NCBI GenBank assembly: GCA_000961655.1
Contig: LADR01000023.1
Span: 186,001-250,000 of the forward strand
Source of the DNA: Desulfatitalea sp. BRH_c12
GTDB taxonomy: Bacteria > Desulfobacterota > Desulfobacteria > Desulfobacterales > Desulfosarcinaceae
Direction: 5' to 3'
DNA length: 64,000 bases
Shown here piece after piece: positions 49,274-58,393 of the stretch. The position numbers and the translations under genes are program-made. A model generated the notes under the pieces. That model ran no database searches. It saw only the letters and a program-made list of their open reading frames with translations, and was not told where the DNA came from. How positions within the stretch are numbered: position 1 is the first letter of the stretch; each line of letters opens with the position of its first letter.

Positions 49274-50620
49274 GTGTTGAAATTAACCTGGTTCAAAATA
49301 CTGACGATTATCACCTCGATAGGCGTGGTCGTTTCCAATGCCCAGTTCCAAGCAGAGGCCGCCCAAGTTCTTTTCACGCCTGAACTACTGCTCACCGAAG
49401 AGTATTCGGACAACGTTTACCTGACACACGAAAATGAAGAAGATGATTTTATCACTTCAGCAGGATTGAGCCTCACCGCTCAAGTTGTCGGCCGTACCGC
49501 CGGTGTGGAACTGAATTATACCCCTACCTACAATGCTTTTGCCGACAACTCGGATTTGAATTACTGGCGCCATGCCGCCCGACTGCGTGCATGGAACGAT
49601 TTTTCACGCAATACGCGGTTCGAATTCATCAACGACTATTTAGAAAGTGAAGATCCCTTGGACGAGACAGCCGACTTTACACCGGATGATCCGCTTCAGG
49701 GGCCGAGTATCGATCCAGATTACAACCGGCGCGGTCGTGGCCGTTACCGCATCAATGCTGCCGAAGCGAGTCTAACTCATCAATTCGGGGCAAAAGACCG
49801 CATCTATGGCACCTTTCAATACAGTTTTCTTGAAGATGTTGATACTTTCGCTGGCCAACCAGTAGATGATTACACCAACCTGCGCCCCGCATTCGGACTG
49901 GATTACTGGTTTTCACAAAATTGGGGAACGGAAATTGAAGGATTCTATTCGAACCGTGATTATGAGGAAAAGAATGACCGTCAAGAATATACCGGCTATT
50001 TTCGGTTGCTTTATTCGATCCAGCGGAATCTGTCCGCCTTTGCCGAATATCGTCATACCTTCCTTGATTATGATGAAGAAACGGATGATGATTACCATAT
50101 CTATTTCCCTACAGTTGGTATTCGGTATCAGTTTCAAGAAACAGCGCATGTTCTTTTAGGCGCTGGATATTTCATCCAGGATGTCGATAATCAAGAAGAC
50201 AATGAAGAAGGTTGGGGGGTTAATGCGGAAATTTATAAACGGTGGGCTTTTCGATCCAGCTACATCGATGTCGCCGGAAGCGGTGGTTATGATATAGATG
50301 ACACCGGCACCGCAGACCTGGGTTTTGCCCTGATCTATTTGGGCAGGTTGGGGGTAGGGTATAACTTTACTTCACGTTTTTCAGCTGAAGCCAATGCTGC
50401 CTATATATACAAGAACTATCCGAATCGAGAGCCGGAACGCACCGATAACATTATCGACGCAGGTGCCGGTATCAGGTACCAAGCTCTAACCTGGATGTTT
50501 TTGGGTCTGAATTACCGATACAGGGATTTTCAATCCGATATAATCACCCAGGAATATACTGAAAACAGAGTGATATTCAGTATTACCATGCGCCCCGCCA
50601 CAGCTTACCGCTGGAACTGA
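49274..50620 (+). CDS. outer-membrane beta-barrel protein of the polysaccharide locus
   Basis: About 448 residues. A signal peptide (LKLTWFKILTIITSIGVVV, ending AEAAQ) is followed by short amphipathic strands with alternating aromatic residues and acidic loops (for example YSDNVYLTHENEEDD), as expected for a barrel of 16 or more strands. The text LTEEYSDNVYLT is typical of the PEP-CTERM-locus outer-membrane family (TIGR03016-like). It may be the channel missing from the short export protein, which is inference. The start is GTG 49274 or TTG 49277 behind AAAGGAA; the frame is open further upstream to 49184 without a site. Confidence 0.8.
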   Translation: MLKLTWFKILTIITSIGVVVSNAQFQAEAAQVLFTPELLLTEEYSDNVYLTHENEEDDFITSAGLSLTAQVVGRTAGVELNYTPTYNAFADNSDLNYWRHAARLRAWNDFSRNTRFEFINDYLESEDPLDETADFTPDDPLQGPSIDPDYNRRGRGRYRINAAEASLTHQFGAKDRIYGTFQYSFLEDVDTFAGQPVDDYTNLRPAFGLDYWFSQNWGTEIEGFYSNRDYEEKNDRQEYTGYFRLLYSIQRNLSAFAEYRHTFLDYDEETDDDYHIYFPTVGIRYQFQETAHVLLGAGYFIQDVDNQEDNEEGWGVNAEIYKRWAFRSSYIDVAGSGGYDIDDTGTADLGFALIYLGRLGVGYNFTSRFSAEANAAYIYKNYPNREPERTDNIIDAGAGIRYQALTWMFLGLNYRYRDFQSDIITQEYTENRVIFSITMRPATAYRWN

Positions 50621-50684
50621 TCCCTGCGCTATTTTTATGCTGCGTTCGTTGGAGGCAAGTATATAAAATCAACATGATGGATTT

Positions 50685-51554
50685 ATGACACCAAGCGCCC
50701 CTGTTATTCTCATCACCATTGATGTCGAGGAGTGGTTTCAGGTCGAAAACCTGCGTCCATGGTTCCCTCCAGATCAGTGGGATTTTCAAAGCTCACGTGT
50801 CGAGTCTGCAACAAAAAGGCTTCTCGACCTGTTCGATTCATTTGATAACAGCGTCAGGGTGACTTTTTTTGTATTGGGCTGGGTGGCACAGCGGCATCCC
50901 AACCTGGTATCGTACATTAAAAAGCGCGGGCATGAGATAGCTTCTCATGGATACAACCATCTGCTAAATTACCAGATGAAGCGCGAAGTATTGAAAGAGG
51001 ATCTCAGTAGAAGCAAACAACTCCTCGAAGATATCACGGGCGAACCCGTTGCAGGCTATCGTGCACCCTGCTTTTCAATCGATAAGGATATTTTGAAAGC
51101 TATTCAGGATGCCGGCTACCACTATGATTCCAGCTACAATTCGTTTGCCGGAAACGGCCGCTACGGCACCATCGATACCTCGGGTATGTACCAGCGTGGT
51201 ATGGCTTTGCAGATTTCTTCAAAGTTCATCGAACTTCCGATCAGCAATATCATTACCATGGGGCAAACCATACCGTGGGGAGGAGGGGGATATTTCAGAT
51301 TGATCCCGCCTGTCTTCTTCAGAAGTGGTATTCGGCATATTTTAAATAGAGAGAAAGCCTATATGCTCTATCTGCACCCCTGGGAGTTAGATCCTGCGCA
51401 ACCTAAAGTGCCGCACATTCGCAACCTGCCGCGGTTTCGTCACTACCTGAATATTGCTAAAACTCACAAACGATTGCGCGAACTGATATTAACTTTCCGG
51501 TACTGCAGATTCTTGACCTGCAGTCAGTATATACATTCGCTGCGGACCTGTTGA
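50685..51554 (+). CDS. polysaccharide deacetylase, exosortase-A locus type
   Basis: A 289-residue NodB-type carbohydrate esterase. It has TIDVEEWFQ with the catalytic and metal Asp, GHEIASHGYNH with the two metal His residues, and GYRAPCFSI. The C-terminal LYLHPWELDPAQP belongs to the extension typical of the PEP-CTERM-locus subfamily (TIGR03006-like). It would remove N-acetyl groups from the polymer or its lipid-linked precursor. No signal peptide is visible, so it probably acts in the cytoplasm. Confidence 0.92.
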   Translation: MTPSAPVILITIDVEEWFQVENLRPWFPPDQWDFQSSRVESATKRLLDLFDSFDNSVRVTFFVLGWVAQRHPNLVSYIKKRGHEIASHGYNHLLNYQMKREVLKEDLSRSKQLLEDITGEPVAGYRAPCFSIDKDILKAIQDAGYHYDSSYNSFAGNGRYGTIDTSGMYQRGMALQISSKFIELPISNIITMGQTIPWGGGGYFRLIPPVFFRSGIRHILNREKAYMLYLHPWELDPAQPKVPHIRNLPRFRHYLNIAKTHKRLRELILTFRYCRFLTCSQYIHSLRTC

Positions 51555-51687
51555 AATGAATTTTTGACTGAATAGCAGCTGCTTAACCAGTTTTTTCCTT
51601 GACTTTCCGACAGTACCTACCCTTACGAACTCACCTCTTTCTATACGTCTCAAAGATGGATCGCTACTTTAAACAACAGAGGTGTGT

Positions 51688-52677
51688 ATGTCCAACCCGC
51701 CTTTTTCAAAGGATATTCTCAAGATCGATTCGGATAGTGAAACGCGCAGAATCACTGCCGGCATACGGTCGATTCTTTCTAAAAAACTGAATCGCCGTGG
51801 ACTGATCGTCGCATTGTCCGGAGGAATCGACAGCAGTGTTTCTTTAGGGTTGGCAGTCAAAGCTTTAGGCGCTGAACGCGTATTCGCCCTTCTCATGCCG
51901 GAACGCGATTCCTCCGCCGATACGCTTGAGCTCAGCATTGCAGTGGCCGATACATTCAAAGTGGATCGCGCACATGAAAGTATCTCTGGTATTCTCGAAT
52001 CCCTTGGTTTTTACCGACGCTATGACGATGCCGTGCGCAAAGCGATTCCGGAATACGGACCAGGATGGAAGTCCAAAATCGTTATTTCCAATGTGATCGA
52101 ACACAGGGGGTTCAATTTTTTTTCGATCAGCGCCCAGGCACCGGATGGTCGCGTCATCCGGGAAAGACTGCCACTGCAGGCATACCTGGAGATCGTCGCT
52201 GCCACCAATTTCAAGCAACGCACGCGAAAAATGCTCGAATACTATCACGCCGACCGGCTCAACTATGCCGTAGCAGGCACCCCCAATCGTCTGGAATACG
52301 ACCAGGGCTTTTTCGTTAAATTGGGCGACGGAGCCGCGGATCTAAAGCCCATCGCGCATCTTTACAAAACCCAAGTATATCAGTTGGCAGCCTATCTCGG
52401 TGTGCCCGAACGCATCCTCGAAAGGCCGCCCACTACCGACACGTACTCCTTGCCTCAGGGCCAGGATGAATTCTATTTTTCGTTACCCTACGACAAAATG
52501 GACCTCTGTCTATACGCCAAAAACAATGGCTATTCCCCTTCTGAAATCGCCCATATCCTTGAATTGACTCCCGAGCAAGTACAACGCGCCTACGACGACA
52601 TCGACATCAAGCGCTCTACCACGCGTTATTTGCATCTGAAGCCACAGCTAATCGAAGAAGTTTCGGAGATATTATAG
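51688..52677 (+). CDS. NAD synthetase (NadE)-like PP-loop enzyme in the polysaccharide locus
   Basis: A 329-residue ATP-pyrophosphatase with SGGIDSS, AGTPNRLEYDQGFFVKLGDG, DLKPIAHLYKTQVYQLA and RPPTTDTYSLPQGQDE. These match ammonia-dependent NAD synthetase. No glutaminase domain is fused. The central part (IEHRGFNFFSISAQAPDGR) differs from the usual NadE. It sits between a deacetylase and CDP-sugar genes, so it may amidate or otherwise modify a carboxylate on a sugar or carrier instead of making NAD; this is inference. AGAGG precedes the ATG at 51688. Confidence 0.8.
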   Translation: MSNPPFSKDILKIDSDSETRRITAGIRSILSKKLNRRGLIVALSGGIDSSVSLGLAVKALGAERVFALLMPERDSSADTLELSIAVADTFKVDRAHESISGILESLGFYRRYDDAVRKAIPEYGPGWKSKIVISNVIEHRGFNFFSISAQAPDGRVIRERLPLQAYLEIVAATNFKQRTRKMLEYYHADRLNYAVAGTPNRLEYDQGFFVKLGDGAADLKPIAHLYKTQVYQLAAYLGVPERILERPPTTDTYSLPQGQDEFYFSLPYDKMDLCLYAKNNGYSPSEIAHILELTPEQVQRAYDDIDIKRSTTRYLHLKPQLIEEVSEIL

Positions 52678-52970
52678 CTTCAAAGAATTTTCCAATTTCA
52701 GCGTTTCGTGTATTGAATCGCTCTATAGAAAAGTCGTTCAATGCTAAAAATGTCTATACCCCCTTCTATCTACCCCCTTTAAATCTGATCGCACTCTTCC
52801 CTTCTGTTATCTGTTGTCTGCATTTTGCCCTTAACCTTTGTAATCCGAATTCAGAATAACCGTGCGTGTGCGTACAGGCTCTATGCTCATGCCAATGAAA
52901 ACGCGGCTATATCTGTTTTTGCCAACAGATGCAGCCATGGCAGCGCTATTTATAAAAAAAAGGGAATGCC

Positions 52971-53747
52971 ATGAAAACGGTTATACTCGCAGGCGGGTAT
53001 GGAACCCGGATCAGCGAAGAGAGTACCGTTCGCCCCAAACCGATGGTCGAGATCGGCGATCAACCGATTCTCTGGCACATCATGAAAATATATTCATGCT
53101 ATGGTTTGAACGACTTTATTATTTGCTGCGGCTACAAGTCATTTATGATCAAGGATTACTTCGCCAATTATTTTCTGCACCGTTCTGATGTAACTTTTGA
53201 CATCCGGAACAACAAGATGGAAATTTTGCACAACAACGTCGAACCTTGGCGCGTGACGCTTATCTATACTGGCGAAAAAACGATGACGGGCGGGCGCCTC
53301 AAAAGAGTCAGGGAGCATCTCGGACAGGAGACCTTCTGCATGACTTACGGAGATGGTGTATCGGATATTAAAATCGATCAGTTGATTGCGTTCCACCGCC
53401 AACAGAAAACACTGGCGACGTTGACGGCTGTTCAGCCTCCGGGGCGCTTCGGCGCTTTTAATCTAGACAAGGACCAAAACAGGATTTCATCCTTCAAAGA
53501 AAAGCCTCAGGGCGATAGCGCTTGGGTGAATGGGGGTTTTTTTGTACTGGAGCCGAAGATAATCGATTATATCGAGGGCGATGAAACCGTCTGGGAGCAG
53601 GCCCCCATGGAGAGACTGGCACGCGAAGATCAGTTGGCCGCTTATCGTCATCAAGGGTTTTGGCAACCCATGGACACATTGCGCGACAAGAATGTTCTTG
53701 AAGATTTATGGCAGAGTGGCTCGGCACCTTGGAAGATCTGGCCATGA
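52971..53747 (+). CDS. rfbF: glucose-1-phosphate cytidylyltransferase
   Basis: Makes CDP-glucose from CTP and glucose 1-phosphate. The 258-residue nucleotidyltransferase has [37 protein letters not shown] and the late [24 protein letters not shown] (cited as two parts: PMERLARED and QGFWQPMDT). It opens a coupled set: its stop overlaps the next start as ATGA. AAGGGA lies before the ATG. Confidence 0.95.
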   Translation: MKTVILAGGYGTRISEESTVRPKPMVEIGDQPILWHIMKIYSCYGLNDFIICCGYKSFMIKDYFANYFLHRSDVTFDIRNNKMEILHNNVEPWRVTLIYTGEKTMTGGRLKRVREHLGQETFCMTYGDGVSDIKIDQLIAFHRQQKTLATLTAVQPPGRFGAFNLDKDQNRISSFKEKPQGDSAWVNGGFFVLEPKIIDYIEGDETVWEQAPMERLAREDQLAAYRHQGFWQPMDTLRDKNVLEDLWQSGSAPWKIWP

Positions 53748-54820
53748 ATCGAATGTTTTGGCATACTAAAAAAGTATTTATCACCGGCCACACCGGATTT
53801 AAGGGCAGCTGGATCTCCCTTTGGCTGCAACTTTTGGGGGCACAAGCCAGTGGTTTTGCCCTGCAGCCGCCGACCAGTCCCAGCCTTTTCGATTTGGGCG
53901 AGGTCTCCCGGGGGATGCATTCGCAAATCGGCGACATCCGCGATCTTCCGGCACTGCAATCGGCCATGAAGAGGGAACAGCCGGATATTGTCATCCATAT
54001 GGCAGCGCAACCGTTGGTGCGGTATGCCTACCAGAATCCAGTGGAAACTTTTGACACCAACGTTATGGGAACTGTTCATGTGCTTGAAGCCGCACGCCAT
54101 TGCGACTCGGTGCGGGTAGTCCTGTGTGTTACCAGTGATAAATGTTATGAAAATCGTGAATGGGTTTGGGGGTACCGTGAGAACGACCCCATGGGCGGCC
54201 ATGATCCATACTCCGGCAGCAAGGGATGTTCAGAGTTGGTGGTCGCGGCCTATCGCAGATCCTTTTTTTCATCGGAGCGTCAGGACAGGCACACAGCGGC
54301 AATCGCCAGTGTGCGGGCCGGCAACGTCATTGGCGGCGGCGATTGGGCGAAAGACCGCCTCGTTCCCGACGCCTTGAAGGCATTCATGGAAAGTCGTCCC
54401 GTTTGTGTGCGAAACCCGCATGCCGTTCGTCCCTGGCAGTTCGTACTTGATCCTCTTGCCGGATATCTTCGCCTGGTTGAAAAACTGTGGGACTCGGGGG
54501 GTGCCTTTGCCGAGGGATGGAACTTTGGCCCCGGAGACGAGGATGCCCGCCCGGTTCAATGGGTCGTAGAAAAACTGGCCGAATTCTGGTCTGAACGTGC
54601 TTCATGGCAGGTGGCCGAAGGCCAGCACGCTCACGAAGCCCACTACCTCAAGCTTGACTGCTCCAAGGCACGCGAACACCTGCAATGGAAACCCCGCCTT
54701 TCCTTGACAGAGGCATTGGCGTGGACGGTCGCTTGGTACCGCGGATTTCAGGATGGAAAAAAAATGGCTATTCTGACCAAAAAACAGATCACCGATTACG
54801 AAATGTTGGATAGGACATGA
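53744..54820 (+). CDS. rfbG: CDP-glucose 4,6-dehydratase
   Basis: Converts CDP-glucose to CDP-4-keto-6-deoxyglucose, the branch point for CDP-linked 3,6-dideoxyhexoses and 6-deoxyheptoses. The 358-residue SDR has the NAD site GHTGFKGSW, the [18 protein letters not shown] marker, the catalytic region DPYSGSKG and [16 protein letters not shown]. The ATG overlaps the rfbF stop (ATGA), which sets the start although the frame is open upstream. Confidence 0.95.
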   Translation: MNRMFWHTKKVFITGHTGFKGSWISLWLQLLGAQASGFALQPPTSPSLFDLGEVSRGMHSQIGDIRDLPALQSAMKREQPDIVIHMAAQPLVRYAYQNPVETFDTNVMGTVHVLEAARHCDSVRVVLCVTSDKCYENREWVWGYRENDPMGGHDPYSGSKGCSELVVAAYRRSFFSSERQDRHTAAIASVRAGNVIGGGDWAKDRLVPDALKAFMESRPVCVRNPHAVRPWQFVLDPLAGYLRLVEKLWDSGGAFAEGWNFGPGDEDARPVQWVVEKLAEFWSERASWQVAEGQHAHEAHYLKLDCSKAREHLQWKPRLSLTEALAWTVAWYRGFQDGKKMAILTKKQITDYEMLDRT

Positions 54821-55353
54821 TCTTCAAGGAAACCAGACTCAAAGGGGCTTATCTGGTCGAACTGGAAAAGCGTGAAGATCACAGGGGGTTTTTCGCGCGT
54901 GGGTGGTGCCGCCACGAGGCCGAGGGACTTGGCCTGAAGGGGGAAATGGTTCAGTTCAATATCTCTTACAACAGCAAAAAAGGCACCTTGCGCGGGATGC
55001 ATTATCAGGCCGCGCCTTACCAGGAGGCCAAGTTGGTGCGGTGCATTCGCGGCGCTGTCTACGATGTCATCATAGACTTGCGTCCTGGGTCTTTCACCTA
55101 CCGACAGTGGTTCGGCGTGACGTTGTCGCAGCAAGATGATGTGCTGCTGTACGTGCCTGAAAATTTCGCGCACGGTTACCAGACCCTTGCCGACGATACT
55201 GAAGTGAACTATTTTGTGTCACAATATTATACCCCAGAGGCTGAAAGGGGTGTGCGTTTCGATGATCCGGCGCTTGGCATCGCGTGGCCGGAAACCACCG
55301 AGCGCATTATCACCGCCAAAGATCGGAACTGGCCCGACTTGCATTCAGTATAG
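54817..55353 (+). CDS. RmlC-like 3,5-epimerase acting on a CDP-4-keto sugar
   Basis: A 178-residue cupin epimerase of the dTDP-4-dehydrorhamnose 3,5-epimerase family. It has RGMHYQ with the catalytic His, DLRPGSFTY, PENFAHGYQ and the substrate-side RFDDPALGI. The ATG overlaps the rfbG stop (ATGA). Since the neighbours make CDP-sugars and no dTDP-glucose genes are present, a CDP-linked substrate is more likely than dTDP. The product sugar is not decidable. Confidence 0.88.
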   Translation: MIFKETRLKGAYLVELEKREDHRGFFARGWCRHEAEGLGLKGEMVQFNISYNSKKGTLRGMHYQAAPYQEAKLVRCIRGAVYDVIIDLRPGSFTYRQWFGVTLSQQDDVLLYVPENFAHGYQTLADDTEVNYFVSQYYTPEAERGVRFDDPALGIAWPETTERIITAKDRNWPDLHSV

Positions 55354-55391
55354 CTGCAAATCGGCAAATGGCATTGCCGGCGGGAGACGAC

Positions 55392-56684
55392 ATGATCATT
55401 GTGGATCAGGCCCTGAAAAGGCGTCAAAGTGAAGGGTGCCCTATCCGGGTTGGGCTGATCGGCGCAGGCTATATGGGGCGGGGGATTGCGTTGCAAATTC
55501 TGACGGCCATCCCGGGAATGACATTGGTCGCCGTTTATAACCGCCATATCCCGGATGCTCTGCGTGCCTATCAAAATGCTGGTGTCAATGATGTGCGGGT
55601 GGTGGAAACTGCCGCCCAGCTTTCCGTGGCCATCAGGGCCGGCCACTGCGCTGTCACCGAGAACGCCATGGCCATTTGCGAAGCCGAAGGGGTCGATGCC
55701 ATCATCGAAGTGACCGGCACCATTGAATTCGGGGCGCAGGTTGTGCTGGCCGCGGCCCATGCAGGCAAACAGATCATTCTGATGAACGCCGAGCTCGATG
55801 CCACGCTCGGCCCGATACTCAAAGTGTATGCCGAGCGGGTCGGGGTTGCGCTGTCCACAGCTGACGGCGACCAGCCAGGGGTGATCATGAATCTCATTCG
55901 CCATGTCCGCTCTATCGGTTTTAAACCCGTTCTGGCCGGCAACATGAAAGGGCTTCATGATCCCTACCGCACACCTGAAACACAAAAAGAATTTGCCGCC
56001 CGCAACAAACAAAAGCCGGCCATGGTGACATCGTTCGCCGATGGCACCAAAATCTCCATGGAGATGGCGGTCGTCGCCAACGCAACCGGTTTCCGCGTCG
56101 GCCGACGCGGAATGTACGGACCGCGTTGCAATCATGTCAGAAAGGCAGCGGAACTTTTCAATGAGGAACAGATGCTGCAGGGGGGCCTTGTGGATTACAT
56201 TCTGGGTGCCGAACCCGCTCCCGGCGTATTTGTCATCGGGTATAACGACAATCCCCTGCAGCAGCAATACATGCAGTATTACAAGATGGGAGATGGCCCT
56301 TTTTATGTTTTCTATGCGCCCTACCATCTGTGTCACCTCGAAGCGCCGCTGACTGTCGCCAGAGTGGTTCTGTTCGGCGATACAGCGGCAACGCCGCAAG
56401 GTGCCCCCGTCTGCGAGGTCATCGCCATCGCCAAGCGTGATTTGAAAGCTGGTGAAATCATTGATGGCTTGGGAGGCTTCTGTTGCTATGGGGTTCTGGA
56501 AAATACCGATGTGCGAAAGGCTGAGAACCTGTTGCCCCAGGGGTTGGCGGAAGGATGCCGGCTCAAGCGTCGCATTTTGAAAGATCAGGCCTTGTCATAT
56601 GCGGATATTGATATCCCAACAGGCAGGCTGTGTGATCGATTATGGGGTGAACAGAACTCACTTGGAGGTGGTATTGTCGCCTGA
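55392..56684 (+). CDS. NAD(P)-dependent oxidoreductase with C-terminal SAF domain
   Basis: A 430-residue protein. An N-terminal Rossmann domain (RVGLIGAGYMGRGIA) resembles homoserine dehydrogenase and related enzymes. A central catalytic-like region contains NMKGLHDPYRTPE and VANATGF. A C-terminal SAF domain covers about 340-410 (IAKRDLKAGEIID, GLAEGCRLKRRILKDQA). The family is often found beside CDP-glucose pathway genes but its reaction is not established to my knowledge. The ATG at 55392 follows GGGAG, 38 bases after the epimerase gene. It probably acts on the CDP-keto-sugar or builds a branch substituent, which is inference. Confidence 0.8.
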   Translation: MIIVDQALKRRQSEGCPIRVGLIGAGYMGRGIALQILTAIPGMTLVAVYNRHIPDALRAYQNAGVNDVRVVETAAQLSVAIRAGHCAVTENAMAICEAEGVDAIIEVTGTIEFGAQVVLAAAHAGKQIILMNAELDATLGPILKVYAERVGVALSTADGDQPGVIMNLIRHVRSIGFKPVLAGNMKGLHDPYRTPETQKEFAARNKQKPAMVTSFADGTKISMEMAVVANATGFRVGRRGMYGPRCNHVRKAAELFNEEQMLQGGLVDYILGAEPAPGVFVIGYNDNPLQQQYMQYYKMGDGPFYVFYAPYHLCHLEAPLTVARVVLFGDTAATPQGAPVCEVIAIAKRDLKAGEIIDGLGGFCCYGVLENTDVRKAENLLPQGLAEGCRLKRRILKDQALSYADIDIPTGRLCDRLWGEQNSLGGGIVA

Positions 56685-56738
56685 TTCATGCTCCTAAAAT
56701 TCTGAACGGATCGAATGAAAGGTGTCGAGGGCGCCCAT

Positions 56739-57761
56739 ATGTCGCAAGCGGCTAATATGAGGACAGGACCTCTGGTCAGTATCGTTACGCCAGTATATAA
56801 TGGAGAAACGTTCATCGGCGAATGTATCGAAAGCATATTGAGGCAAACGTATTCCAATTTCGAATATGGCATTGTCAACAATAGAAGCACTGATAACACG
56901 CTCGATATCGTGCTGAAGTACGCGGAATTGGATGACCGCATCACGGTTTATGAAAACGACCTGTTCTTGCCCGTTATGCAAAACTTCAACAATGCGATTT
57001 CCAAAGTATCTCGAAAAGCAAAATATTGTAAAATCGTATGTGCCGACGATTGGATCTCTGATGACTACCTCTTAAAGACTGTAGAATTGGCTGAAAAAAA
57101 TCCTCGTGTTGGTATCGTGTCTTCCTATCGTCTTGTGGGACAGCGAATTGTCCCCGCAATAATGCCCTATCAAAAAACCGTATTCAGTGGCCGTGAAATG
57201 GCCAGAATGAATTTGCTGGACGGTCCATATACGTTCGGATCGCCCACCGCACTTCTATACCGAACCAAAATTGTGTTCAAAAAAGAAAAATTTTATAATG
57301 AGGAAAGAACGGTCGGTGATACGGAAGCCTGTTATGAAATACTAAAAGAATGGGATTTCGGTTTCGTGCATCAAATACTCTCTTTTAACAGGGTGCATGA
57401 TTCTTCTGTAACGTCCAAAGGTTTGTATTTGAAGAAAAACATACCTGATCATATCTACATGTTACGCAATTATGGAAAATTTTACCTTGATGATGCGGAA
57501 TTCGCATGCAAAAAAAAAATGTTAACGAATAAATACTTTATGTTTTTGGGACAGAATGTAGGCAGATTCCGTGATGCCGAATTTAGAAAGTATCACGAAG
57601 AAAACTTCGAACAATTGAATCTGAAAAGGCATTGCTATCTCAATATTTTGAAGTTTTTTATAATTTATCACTTAAAAAAAATGATCGACTTGAAATCGCA
57701 TCTCAAATCACTGTTTTCCAGGTTGTCCAAAAAAAGATACTCACGCATTAATTTGAAATGA
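56739..57761 (+). CDS. family 2 glycosyltransferase
   Basis: A GT-A glycosyltransferase of about 340 residues with PLVSIVTPVYNGE, ECIESILRQTY and the acidic metal site CADDWISDDYL. The usual VDDGSTD is VNNRSTD here. The gene is clearly more AT-rich than its neighbours, with many AAA, ATT and TTT codons, suggesting separate acquisition. The ATG at 56739 has GAGGG eight bases upstream; the ATG at 56715 is also possible. Donor and acceptor sugars are unknown. Confidence 0.85.
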   Translation: MSQAANMRTGPLVSIVTPVYNGETFIGECIESILRQTYSNFEYGIVNNRSTDNTLDIVLKYAELDDRITVYENDLFLPVMQNFNNAISKVSRKAKYCKIVCADDWISDDYLLKTVELAEKNPRVGIVSSYRLVGQRIVPAIMPYQKTVFSGREMARMNLLDGPYTFGSPTALLYRTKIVFKKEKFYNEERTVGDTEACYEILKEWDFGFVHQILSFNRVHDSSVTSKGLYLKKNIPDHIYMLRNYGKFYLDDAEFACKKKMLTNKYFMFLGQNVGRFRDAEFRKYHEENFEQLNLKRHCYLNILKFFIIYHLKKMIDLKSHLKSLFSRLSKKRYSRINLK

Positions 57762-57790
57762 TTATAGCGGCAAATTACAGGAGTAGGTCC

Positions 57791-58042
57791 GTGAGTGATC
57801 CAAAGGGCAGAATCAAAATGTTTATCGTTGAGAATTTCCTCTTCGGTAATGCCGAAGGGTTGATGGACGACACTTCCTTTCTCGAAGATGGCATCATCGA
57901 TTCCACAGGCGTACTTGAACTTGTGAATTTTCTCGAAGAAGAATTTTCGATCAAAGTCGAAGACGAAGAACTCGTTCCGGAAAATCTGGATTCGATCAAC
58001 AATTTGTCCGCCTATCTCCAGAAAAAAATTCCTTTGAACTGA
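57791..58042 (+). CDS. acyl carrier protein of the polysaccharide locus
   Basis: An 83-residue ACP with the phosphopantetheine Ser in DGIIDSTGVLEL (about residue 42) and the acidic helices of the family. It starts at GTG (57791) with GGAG upstream; the longer frame from 57758 overlaps the glycosyltransferase stop. It lies 350 bases before an AMP-forming acyl ligase. Such ACP/ligase pairs are recurrent members of exosortase-A polysaccharide loci and probably carry an acyl group for sugar or protein acylation. Confidence 0.92.
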   Translation: MSDPKGRIKMFIVENFLFGNAEGLMDDTSFLEDGIIDSTGVLELVNFLEEEFSIKVEDEELVPENLDSINNLSAYLQKKIPLN

Positions 58043-58393
58043 TCGACAGTATCTGCCTACGGAGAGAACGAATCCCGTGCCCTGGATGATGGGACGTGCA
58101 AACCTACCCCCCAAGTTATAACATCGACTTCCCATTTGTGGTAAATTAGTACATACTAACAGTATGGGGCGTTCCCTGTTCTGCATATATCCTCCTGCAT
58201 AGGTATATATAACTATCCGGATAATAGGATAAAAATACTAAATGACCGTGTGGCATGGAAGGTGCTTTAAGGTAAAGTACCCTTGCTGTTGAATTGATAG
58301 ACTCTTTTGCAATCGCTCTATCAGGAATCAACCAAGCGGAGCCATGCACTTGCTCAAAATAGAACCTTCTTACGCGGCAATATTTCGACACAT
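58043..58393. other. intergenic region upstream of the acyl ligase
   Basis: About 351 AT-rich bases with a sigma-54-like site at 58251-58266. The frame of the next gene is open back to a TTG at 58307, but that stretch has no family similarity. Confidence 0.5.
58251..58266 (+). promoter_or_regulatory. possible sigma-54 promoter of the acyl ligase
   Basis: TGGCAT, five bases, then GTGCT: exact GG-N10-GC spacing and the same -24 hexamer as at 37113. Transcription would start near 58277, about 117 bases before the ATG at 58394. Confidence 0.55.
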
